Source: Rhodoferax sp. (GTDB lineage Bacteria > Pseudomonadota > Gammaproteobacteria > Burkholderiales > Burkholderiaceae_C). Taken from it: DNA of 5,329 nt. Positions 1-5,270 of this stretch are shown here, piece by piece; position 1 is the first letter of the stretch, and each line of letters starts with the position of its first letter. Below the pieces are notes generated by a model. That model had not been told where the DNA came from. It saw only the letters and a program-made list of their open reading frames with translations, and made no database searches. Made by a program: the position numbers and the translations under genes. The stretch lies in NCBI GenBank assembly GCA_021737905.1, contig JAIPDA010000164.1, positions 1 to 5,329 on the forward strand, read 5' to 3'.

Positions 1-19
1 CTTTGTGCGCAAGTCCTAG
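1..19 (+). CDS. fliG: Probable 3' end of fliG (flagellar motor switch protein), partial
   Basis: Only five codons and a stop are visible: reading from base 2 gives F-V-R-K-S followed by TAG at 17-19. The assignment rests mainly on context, because fliG normally lies directly upstream of fliH in proteobacterial flagellar operons. An ending with an aromatic residue plus valine is also compatible with FliG C-termini (E. coli FliG ends in Tyr-Val). FliG is the rotor protein that couples to the stator and helps form the C-ring. The other two frames run on to stops at 54-56 and 58-60 and give less FliG-like residues. The fragment is too short for a homology claim. Confidence 0.3.
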
Positions 20-52
20 TCGGACGCGCCCAAGCAGTCATTTGCCACCCAC

Positions 53-1180
53 GTGACTAAAACCTGGTCGCCACCCGGCCAGGGGGGCGACTTGGATGCC
101 CAAGGCCGCGATGCACTGGGGGATGAGGATCTATTGGCCGACGCTGAAATTTCGGCAGAAGAGGCTGCAGCCGCCACATTGGCACTGACTGAAGAAGCCC
201 TGGAGAGCGAACGCCAGGCTGCTTACGACAAAGGCCTGGAGGAGGGCCGTCGCCAGGTGCGCGAAGAATGGAATGCCGAAAAGAATAACACCCGCTTGAC
301 CAGTGAATCCATCATGGTCGAGCTGGACGCTGCGGTGCGCCGCGTCATTGACACGCCGGACAAACTCTACGAACCCATCAAACGCCTGGCGCTGCATTTG
401 GCTGAGCAATTGGTGCTGGCTGAGTTGACTGTGTCCCCGCAAGCCATTGAACGGCTGGTGCGCCGCTGTGTGGATGAGCTGGCGCCGCAGCGGCTGGTGC
501 CCATCACCGTTGAGCTCAATGCGGCCGATCTGGCTGTGCTGCAAGCCATGCCGGTTGCAAGCCCTGCGGCCAACAATGTGAGCGCCGGTAACGCCGGAAA
601 CGCCAGCGACAACAACACATCGACCAAGCCTGAAGGCGCACCCGCCAAACCAACTGCCCCGCAATGGCCCTGGCATTTGCAGGCCAGTGAGGACCTGTTG
701 CCCGGCAGCGTACGCGCCAGCGCCAGCGATGCCGTGGTCAGCGACCTGATTGAACACCGGCTGGAAGTGCTGGCCCGCGGTTTGTTGTTGGACAGCACGC
801 GCGGCATGGCCCAGTCGGCCTTTCAGCCTTCTCGCATGGCTGCACGCATGTCCGGTGAGCGCGAGGTGGTGGACGCGCAGCCGCGCATGTCACCCGCACC
901 TGCACCGACACGTTCATTTGCCGCACCGATGCCGCAAGACCTGCAAGACATTGACGATATCGCTGCTGATGGCTTTGCCGATGAGCTGGCGTCAAGTGCC
1001 GCCGGGTCAGAGCCGCCTGAGACTTTTGACGGGCTGGACCTCTCCGCCATGGATTTGCCCGACCTCAACCTGGAAGGGCAGGACGCACAAGCCGACTGGA
1101 AGAACCCGGCGCCGGATTCTGAGCTGGATGCCGGTCCATTCGATGATTTAAACCCTGATGCGGACAAGCGTGATGTCTGA
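53..1180 (+). CDS. fliH: Flagellar export ATPase regulator/stator FliH, enlarged form
   Basis: FliH is the peripheral stalk of the flagellar type III export apparatus; a dimer binds and restrains the ATPase FliI and docks it to FliN and FlhA at the membrane. Visible features: an N-terminal K-T-W-S-P at residues 3-7, resembling the Trp-7/Trp-10 region of enteric FliH that contacts FlhA and FliN; a Glu/Ala-rich helix at about 33-80 with an AxxxGxxxG pattern (A57, G61, G65) typical of FliH; and a C-terminal alpha/beta domain beginning near residue 100 (ALHLAEQLVLAEL..., then the VTVELN-type strand and DLAVL). That domain is interrupted at about 168-205 by an Asn/Ser/Ala/Pro-rich insert, resumes with WHLQASEDLLPGSVR, and is followed from about 256 to 375 by a disordered acidic Asp/Pro-rich tail. 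FliH is usually about 220-260 residues, so this one is long. The GTG at 53 is the first possible start after the in-frame TAG at 17-19. No Shine-Dalgarno sequence is evident, so the start is uncertain. The stop overlaps fliI. Confidence 0.87.
   Translation: MTKTWSPPGQGGDLDAQGRDALGDEDLLADAEISAEEAAAATLALTEEALESERQAAYDKGLEEGRRQVREEWNAEKNNTRLTSESIMVELDAAVRRVIDTPDKLYEPIKRLALHLAEQLVLAELTVSPQAIERLVRRCVDELAPQRLVPITVELNAADLAVLQAMPVASPAANNVSAGNAGNASDNNTSTKPEGAPAKPTAPQWPWHLQASEDLLPGSVRASASDAVVSDLIEHRLEVLARGLLLDSTRGMAQSAFQPSRMAARMSGEREVVDAQPRMSPAPAPTRSFAAPMPQDLQDIDDIAADGFADELASSAAGSEPPETFDGLDLSAMDLPDLNLEGQDAQADWKNPAPDSELDAGPFDDLNPDADKRDV
584..610 (+). repeat. 9-bp imperfect tandem repeat inside fliH
   Basis: Three consecutive 9-base units, GCCGGTAAC, GCCGGAAAC and GCCAGCGAC, encode Ala-Gly-Asn, Ala-Gly-Asn and Ala-Ser-Asp at residues 178-186. 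They lie in the low-complexity insert that splits the FliH C-terminal domain. In-frame unit duplication is a plausible way for this linker to have grown. Confidence 0.6.
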
Positions 1181-2495
1181 TTTTGCACAGGAAGTGCAGC
1201 GCAACATGGCGCAGATTCGCGGGCCACGACCGGAGCGCTCCGGCACGCTGGTGCGGCTGGTGGGTATGCGGCTTGAGGCGCGCGGCATCATGGCGCCCAT
1301 TGGCACCTGTTGTGAAGTTATAGGCGAGGGCGGTCAGCGCATCGAAGCCGAGATTGTGGGTTTTAGCGACAAAACCCTTTACCTCATGCCCTTTACAGAA
1401 CCCACCGGCATAGGCCCGGGCTCACTGGTGCGGGCACTGCCCGACACCGGCTTTGCCACCTTGGGGCCTGAGCTGCTGGGTCGCGTGATTGACGGCCGGG
1501 GTGACCCGCTGGACGGCAAACCCAAACCTCAAGGCGCCACGCGCCTGAGCCTGCACGGCCTGCCTATCAACCCCATGGAGCGCGGACCGATTGACCGCGT
1601 GCTGGATGTGGGCGTCAAAGCCATCAACGGCTTGCTCACACTGGGCCGGGGTCAGCGCATTGGTTTGGTGGCCGGCTCCGGCGTGGGTAAAAGCGTGCTC
1701 TTGGGCATGTTGACCCGCTTCACCAAGGCTGACGTGGTGGTGATCGGCCTGGTGGGCGAGCGTGGCCGCGAAGTGCAGGCTTTCATCCGCGAGTCGCTGG
1801 GCGAAGAAGGCCTGGCCAAGTCGGTGGTGGTGGCGGCACCCGCCAACGTGTCACCGGTGCTGCGCCTCAAAGCCGCCCACATGACGCACCTGATTGCAGA
1901 GTACTTTCGCGATCAGGGCAAAGATGTCTTGATGCTGGTGGACAGCCTGACCCGCGTGGCCCATGCCCAGCGCGAGATCGGCCTGGCCATTGGTGAGCCG
2001 CCTACGGCCAAGGGCTACCCGCCGTCGGTGTTTGCGCTGCTGCCTAATTTGATTGAACGCGCCGGTGTAGGGCGCAACGGCCACGGCTCCATCACGGCCA
2101 TTTACACCGTGCTGGCCGAGGGCGACGACGCCAACGACCCGATTGTGGACATTGCCCGCGCTTCGCTGGACGGGCAGGTGATGCTGTCCCGCAAACTGGC
2201 CGATGCGGCGCACTACCCGGCGATTGACTTGACCGGTTCTATTTCCCGTTTGTCGCAAACCTTGCTCAGCCCGGAAGACATGAAGCTGGCCAACCGCTTC
2301 AGAAGGCTGTGGTCGCTGTACCAGCAAAACGTGGACTTGATTCAGGTGGGCGCTTACGAGGCCGGCTCCAACCCCGAGGTGGACGAAGCCATTCGCTTGC
2401 GCGCCGCCATGGAAACATTTTTAAGGCAGGACATGCACATTGGCGAAGTTGAGGTGAGCACCCGCGAGAGCTTGCGTCGCCTTTTGACCGAATGA
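1173..2495 (+). CDS. fliI: Flagellum-specific export ATPase FliI
   Basis: FliI is the F1-beta-like hexameric ATPase of the flagellar type III export apparatus, working in the cytoplasm with FliH and FliJ to unfold and deliver substrates to FlhA/FlhB. From the ATG at 1173 the protein is 440 residues, normal for FliI. Visible motifs in that numbering: Walker A AGSGVGKS (167-174); catalytic glutamate in GERGRE (E196); Walker B VLMLVD (252-257) followed by SLTRVAHAQREIGLAIGEPPTAKGYPPSVF, a signature of flagellar/type III ATPases; and the LSRKLADAAHYPAID segment with the arginine finger (R340). The start at 1173 was preferred over an in-frame ATG at 1158 because it has a GGA element at 1162-1164 at suitable spacing and gives a short 8-base overlap with the fliH stop (ATGTCTGA), typical of translational coupling. 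The alternative adds five residues. All catalytic residues are intact. Confidence 0.96.
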   Translation: MSDFAQEVQRNMAQIRGPRPERSGTLVRLVGMRLEARGIMAPIGTCCEVIGEGGQRIEAEIVGFSDKTLYLMPFTEPTGIGPGSLVRALPDTGFATLGPELLGRVIDGRGDPLDGKPKPQGATRLSLHGLPINPMERGPIDRVLDVGVKAINGLLTLGRGQRIGLVAGSGVGKSVLLGMLTRFTKADVVVIGLVGERGREVQAFIRESLGEEGLAKSVVVAAPANVSPVLRLKAAHMTHLIAEYFRDQGKDVLMLVDSLTRVAHAQREIGLAIGEPPTAKGYPPSVFALLPNLIERAGVGRNGHGSITAIYTVLAEGDDANDPIVDIARASLDGQVMLSRKLADAAHYPAIDLTGSISRLSQTLLSPEDMKLANRFRRLWSLYQQNVDLIQVGAYEAGSNPEVDEAIRLRAAMETFLRQDMHIGEVEVSTRESLRRLLTE

Positions 2496-2545
2496 TGCGA
2501 CTTGTTTATTGCCTTTTTACCTATTGACCTTTTGACCTCTTGATC

Positions 2546-2549
2546 GGAG
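2546..2549 (+). promoter_or_regulatory. Ribosome binding site of fliJ
   Basis: GGAG lies seven bases before the ATG at 2557 and fixes that start. fliI and fliJ do not overlap; the 61-base spacer (2496-2556) is T-rich and contains closely spaced TTGACC, TTGACC and TTGATC units (2525-2530, 2533-2538, 2540-2545). Confidence 0.7.
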
Positions 2550-2556
2550 CAAAACC

Positions 2557-3000
2557 ATGAATGCACCCAGAGCTTGTTGGACTGTTCTGGCCCAGAAAGC
2601 GCAAGACCAGGTCAGCCTGGTTCAGGCTGAAATGGCGCAGGGCAGGGCACGTTTGCTGTCTTTGCAGGCCAGCCGTGAGCGGCTGCAAAAGCTGTACGAG
2701 GACTACCAAAAGCCAGCCGTCAGCTCGGACGCCAGCGGCGGTATGCAGGAAACCATGAACCAGCGGCAGTTCAGCTCTCAGCTGCTCACGCTGATGGAGC
2801 GTGTGCAGCAAGACCTGGCGCAAACCGAAGCGGCCTTGACGCAATGCCGTGTGCGCTTGAACGAAGCCGAGCGCGAGCGCCTGAAAATGCAGTCATTGGT
2901 GGACCAGGACTTGCTGGCTTTCAATGCCCATACCAAGCGCCGCGAACAGCGGCAAATGGACGATTTAGGCGTGCTGCAGTTCAATTTTCAGTCGCGTTGA
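2557..3000 (+). CDS. fliJ: Flagellar export chaperone/central stalk protein FliJ
   Basis: FliJ is a small antiparallel coiled-coil protein that inserts into the FliI hexamer like the gamma subunit of F1-ATPase, contacts FlhA and escorts export chaperones. The 147-residue product has the expected FliJ length and is almost wholly helical and charged. One long heptad-like segment runs from about residue 10 to 50 (AQKAQDQVSLVQAEMAQGRARLLSLQ...) and ends in the conserved-looking YEDYQ. A second runs from about 70 to 135 and ends in HTKRREQRQMDD, the basic/acidic C-terminal pattern common in FliJ. Sequence conservation in this family is low, so the call depends on length, coiled-coil character and position directly after fliI. 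The start is supported by a GGAG seven bases upstream. Confidence 0.88.
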   Translation: MNAPRACWTVLAQKAQDQVSLVQAEMAQGRARLLSLQASRERLQKLYEDYQKPAVSSDASGGMQETMNQRQFSSQLLTLMERVQQDLAQTEAALTQCRVRLNEAERERLKMQSLVDQDLLAFNAHTKRREQRQMDDLGVLQFNFQSR

Positions 3001-3001
3001 G

Positions 3002-3745
3002 ATGAACCCCTCGGGCGGCTTGCCATGGCACTTTCGGGCCTGGCGCTCAAAGGCCTTGTGGTCGCCTACCTGCGGGCAATTGGCCGCTTGGCTGGCACAG
3101 TTGCAGCCCAAGTCGAAACAGCTGATTTTGCTAGGGCCCAGTGCCGGCTGGATGCTGCCTTCGGCCTGGCTGCTGCGCTTTGACTATATTCACGCGATTG
3201 ATCTGGACCCGCTGGCGCACAGGCTGTTTGCCCGGCGTCACGGCGCAGCCCTGAAGGCCGGGGGCGTGCGCTGGCAATACCAAAGCGCGAACGCCCTGAC
3301 CGAGCTGCCCCGACTTTTGCAGGCCTATCCTCAGGCCTGTGTGTTTTTTGACAATGTGCTGGGGCAACTGCGCTTTCATGCGCCCAAGGGGCAGGACCCG
3401 CAGCTGTTTGCCGCACAACATTTAAGGCAAATCAAGCGCCACTTGCAGGGACGTGAGTGGGGCAGTGTGCATGACCTGCTCTCAGGCCCCGCCCAAGGGC
3501 TGGCGCCCGGCCAGGACTTTCCGCTTGCATGCGAGGCGATAGCTGCTGAGAGCCGGCCACCAGCGGGCGACACGCAGCCTGACACCGCCTGGCTGGCAGC
3601 TGCCCGCCCGCACGGCCAGTGGTTAGACCACCTGACCGACGCCGTGTTTCCACCATCTACCCCTTTGCAGAACATGGCTTGGGCCTTCAAGCCGCGTTAC
3701 TGGCACTGGCTGCAGGCGGGCTGGGTAGGGCCGGACCTGACCTGA
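3002..3745 (+). CDS. Putative class I SAM-dependent methyltransferase-like protein
   Basis: The product is 247 residues with no signal peptide or membrane segment. The N-terminal half resembles a Rossmann-fold methyltransferase: a hydrophobic strand and glycine loop LILLGPSAGW (residues 41-50, motif I-like), an acidic strand end IHAIDLDPLA (64-72, a possible SAM ribose-binding Asp67/Asp69), and a further strand VFFDNVLGQL (114-123) where motif IV would fall. The C-terminal half is Trp/Pro/Ala-rich and not recognised. The glycine motif is non-canonical, so catalytic activity is uncertain and the substrate is unknown. The ATG lies one base after the fliJ TGA with no clear Shine-Dalgarno sequence, implying translational coupling and co-transcription with fliHIJ. 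The slot after fliJ is often occupied by fliK (hook-length control), but nothing here looks like FliK. A role in modifying a flagellar component would be an inference from position only. Confidence 0.6.
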   Translation: MNPSGGLPWHFRAWRSKALWSPTCGQLAAWLAQLQPKSKQLILLGPSAGWMLPSAWLLRFDYIHAIDLDPLAHRLFARRHGAALKAGGVRWQYQSANALTELPRLLQAYPQACVFFDNVLGQLRFHAPKGQDPQLFAAQHLRQIKRHLQGREWGSVHDLLSGPAQGLAPGQDFPLACEAIAAESRPPAGDTQPDTAWLAAARPHGQWLDHLTDAVFPPSTPLQNMAWAFKPRYWHWLQAGWVGPDLT

Positions 3746-3759
3746 GGGCCCTGGGCCGA

Positions 3760-3902
3760 CTTTGCTGGCCTCAAGCATTGGATAATGTTGCAAAACATGA
3801 ATTTTGTTTGGAAAAGTAGGGGATTGATTAATTCGATTTAATCAACATCAATTCGGAAAACTGCTGCACCAGCAGGCTTTCAGAGCCTTTGCCGGCCTCA
3901 AG
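3760..3902. repeat. 16-bp direct repeat pair flanking the AT-rich intergenic segment
   Basis: CTTTGCTGGCCTCAAG (3760-3775) recurs as CTTTGCCGGCCTCAAG (3887-3902), with 15 of 16 bases identical and a 127-base period. The copies bracket about 111 bases that are clearly more AT-rich than the surrounding genes. The second copy supplies the first half of the sigma-28 -35 match. This may be a duplication scar, a target-site relic of a lost or degraded insertion, or a repeated regulator site. No transposase remnant is seen between the copies. Confidence 0.5.
3824..3845. promoter_or_regulatory. 22-bp near-perfect palindrome, candidate operator
   Basis: Arms TTGATTAA (3824-3831) and TTAATCAA (3838-3845) are exact inverted complements. 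The six central bases TTCGAT contain the self-complementary TCGA, so only one base pair of eleven fails. The AT-rich site stands out from GC-rich surroundings and lies about 53 bases upstream of the sigma-28-like -35 element. It is not followed by a T-run and is therefore more like a dimeric regulator site than a terminator. The regulator is unknown. Confidence 0.45.
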
Positions 3903-3924
3903 TTTGCTGTGTTGCGGCCGATTT
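3898..3924 (+). promoter_or_regulatory. Sigma-28 (FliA)-type flagellar promoter upstream of the carbonic anhydrase gene
   Basis: TCAAGTTT (3898-3905), an 11-base spacer (3906-3916) and GCCGATTT (3917-3924) match the enterobacterial FliA consensus TAAAGTTT-N11-GCCGATAA at 13 of 16 positions with the exact spacing. It is on the correct strand, in the non-coding region, 100 bases before the ATG at 4025. Transcription would begin near 3931-3934, giving a leader of roughly 90 bases. No good sigma-70 promoter was found in the same region. The match is direct; activity is inferred. Confidence 0.5.
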
Positions 3925-3926
3925 CT

Positions 3927-3958
3927 TAGCTGATAGCCTCTTATTGACGTGTGCGCAC
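3927..3958 (+). repeat. Possible degenerate copy of a Comamonadaceae interspersed repeat
   Basis: The segment begins TAGCTGATAGC, continues through TTATT and ends in the perfect 8-bp palindrome GTGCGCAC (3951-3958). From memory, many Comamonadaceae genomes carry short intergenic elements beginning TAGCTGCTAGCGC, with a TTATT-like centre and a GCGC-containing right arm. The resemblance is partial and no second copy is in the window. It would sit in the 5' leader of the carbonic anhydrase transcript. Confidence 0.2.
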
Positions 3959-4013
3959 GGGTGCGGGGCGGACGAAACCATCAACAGCGGGCAGCTTTTC
4001 GGGCTGGCTTTGC

Positions 4014-4017
4014 AGGA
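4014..4017 (+). promoter_or_regulatory. Ribosome binding site of the carbonic anhydrase gene
   Basis: AGGA lies seven bases before the ATG at 4025. It supports that start and hence the N-terminal membrane anchor as part of the protein. Confidence 0.7.
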
Positions 4018-4024
4018 CTGACCG

Positions 4025-5260
4025 ATGAAAAGAATTCTGGTTGAGGTGTTGCTCGTATTGGCGCTGGGCGCTGCGGCTTTTTTTGGCTGGACCAATTGGA
4101 AGAGCAACACGGCCAATGGGGGGCAGGTCGCCGAGCTGACAACCCAGGTTGAGGAATCCGGCAAAAAGCTCAAAGCCGCTGAAGAGGCTTTAGCGGCAGC
4201 TTTGGCTGAGACTGCCAAGCAAGTCGAACCGCTTAAAACCAAGTCGCTGGAGCTCGATGCCGTTCGCACCGCCATGTCTAGCGGCGAAACACTCAAAGAC
4301 CTGGAAGCTGCCTACAAGAAAGAAAAATCACTCTCCCCCGATCGCCAGGTGGGTCTGGGTGCAATTCGTTTGCTCACCAAAGGCAGCAAGGACCCGGCCA
4401 CCGTCGAGGCCTTTAAAAAGGCCCTGGAAAGCGCTGACTGGTCTGGCCGCAAGCAAGTGATTTGCGCCGCCCAGAATGCGCTTGCCGCAGCGGGCGAAAA
4501 AGTCAACGTCATGTCGGAATGTGAAGGTTCGGGCCAGCCGTCTGACAAAGGGCCGGCCGCTAAATCGGGCGCGCACAGCAGCAAAGCAGGTGATGAAAAG
4601 CATGCAGTGAACTGGGGTTACGAAGGCGCCATGGGGCCCGAGTCCTGGGGCAATGACTTTCCGACCTGCGCCCGGGGCAAGGCGCAGGCACCACTGAACA
4701 TCCAAGGCCCGTTTGAAAAAGCCTTGTTCAATGTGTCGCCTGACTACAAGAGCGGGCCGCTGAAAATCATCAACAACGGCCACACCATCCAGGTCAACGT
4801 GCCGCCAGGCAGCAAGCTGCGCATAGACAGCCAGCCCTTTGAGTTGGTGCAGTTCCACTTTCACCGCCCCAGCGAAGAACAGCTCAACGGTAAACCCTCG
4901 GCCATGGTGGCTCACTTTGTCCACAAAAACAGCGAAGGCCGTCTGGCCGTGCTGGGTGTGTTGCTCAAAGAGGGTAATGAAAACCCCGGCATCAAAACGC
5001 TTTGGACCCATGCACCGGCCAAAGAAGGCCCTGAAGTCTCACCCGAAGGCGTGAACTTCAACCCGGGCAATCTGCTGCCGCGCGAGTACGAGTTCTACAG
5101 TTACGAAGGCTCTTTGACCACTCCGCCCTGTACCGAAGGCGTGCGGTTTTTTATTTTGAAGTCTCAGGTGAATATCTCCAGAGAACAGGTTGAGGCTTTC
5201 CCGTTCAAGAAAAACGCCAGGCCGGTGCAACCGCAAAACGGCAGGGCCATCGCAGGCTGA
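4025..5260 (+). CDS. Membrane-anchored alpha-carbonic anhydrase with coiled-coil N-terminal extension
   Basis: Alpha-carbonic anhydrases are zinc enzymes that interconvert CO2 and bicarbonate; bacterial ones act in the periplasm. The catalytic domain spans about residues 193-411: NWGYEGAMGPESWG (196-209), zinc ligands H278 and H280 in QFHFH plus H297 in AHFVH, gatekeeper E284, proton-shuttle position H253 (NNGH), SLTTPPC (363-369, T365 and T366 equivalent to human CA II T199 and T200) and the C-terminal RPVQPQNGR. C215 and C369 sit where bacterial enzymes form a disulfide, fitting an exported location. The His after the gatekeeper (human H107) is Glu here. Unusually, about 190 residues precede the domain: a basic start and hydrophobic helix (4-22) without an obvious cleavage site, a Lys/Glu/Ala-rich coiled coil (about 34-80), an unrecognised helical region (about 85-165, with C147 and C166) and a flexible linker (168-192). 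The usual length is about 220-260 residues, so this looks like an inner-membrane-tethered form. A FliA-like promoter lies upstream. Confidence 0.93.
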   Translation: MKRILVEVLLVLALGAAAFFGWTNWKSNTANGGQVAELTTQVEESGKKLKAAEEALAAALAETAKQVEPLKTKSLELDAVRTAMSSGETLKDLEAAYKKEKSLSPDRQVGLGAIRLLTKGSKDPATVEAFKKALESADWSGRKQVICAAQNALAAAGEKVNVMSECEGSGQPSDKGPAAKSGAHSSKAGDEKHAVNWGYEGAMGPESWGNDFPTCARGKAQAPLNIQGPFEKALFNVSPDYKSGPLKIINNGHTIQVNVPPGSKLRIDSQPFELVQFHFHRPSEEQLNGKPSAMVAHFVHKNSEGRLAVLGVLLKEGNENPGIKTLWTHAPAKEGPEVSPEGVNFNPGNLLPREYEFYSYEGSLTTPPCTEGVRFFILKSQVNISREQVEAFPFKKNARPVQPQNGRAIAG

Positions 5261-5270
5261 ACCCAAAAAG

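Noticed and set aside
131..757. Long open frame of 208 codons on the - strand within fliH
   Set aside because: It lies wholly opposite a gene with recognisable FliH features. Its product is rich in Gln, His, Gly and Arg without a domain, as expected for the complement of GC-rich coding sequence.
1158..1172. Upstream in-frame ATG as the fliI start
   Set aside because: It has no ribosome binding site and would lengthen the overlap with fliH to 23 bases. The ATG at 1173 has a GGA element and the usual short overlap. It cannot be fully excluded.
3088..3106. Sigma-54-like TGGCAC...TTGC near 3093 (and a similar TGGCAC...TGCA near 3701)
   Set aside because: The distance between the GG and GC elements is two to three bases too short for a sigma-54 promoter, and both lie inside coding sequence.
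3066..3421. Two overlapping - strand open frames opposite the methyltransferase-like gene
   Set aside because: Both are Arg/Ala/Pro-rich shadows without motifs or a ribosome binding site. The + frame has the Rossmann-like pattern and the tight junction with fliJ.
3781..3786. GATAAT as a sigma-70 -10 element
   Set aside because: No acceptable -35 element lies 16-18 bases upstream; the nearest TTGCTG is only 13 bases away.
3619..3819. + strand open frame of 66 codons running from the methyltransferase end into the spacer
   Set aside because: Most of it overlaps the 3' end of the larger gene in another frame, and its product shows no pattern suggesting a real protein.
3874..3890. Small hairpin AGGCT...AGCCT followed by TTT as a terminator for the upstream operon
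   Set aside because: A 5-bp stem and three T residues are too weak for a convincing rho-independent terminator; termination of the fli transcript is unresolved.
3898..4296. - strand open frame of 132 codons across the intergenic region and carbonic anhydrase start
   Set aside because: It is Ser/Ala-rich, lacks recognisable motifs and overlaps the carbonic anhydrase N-terminus, which has a proper ribosome binding site and membrane anchor.
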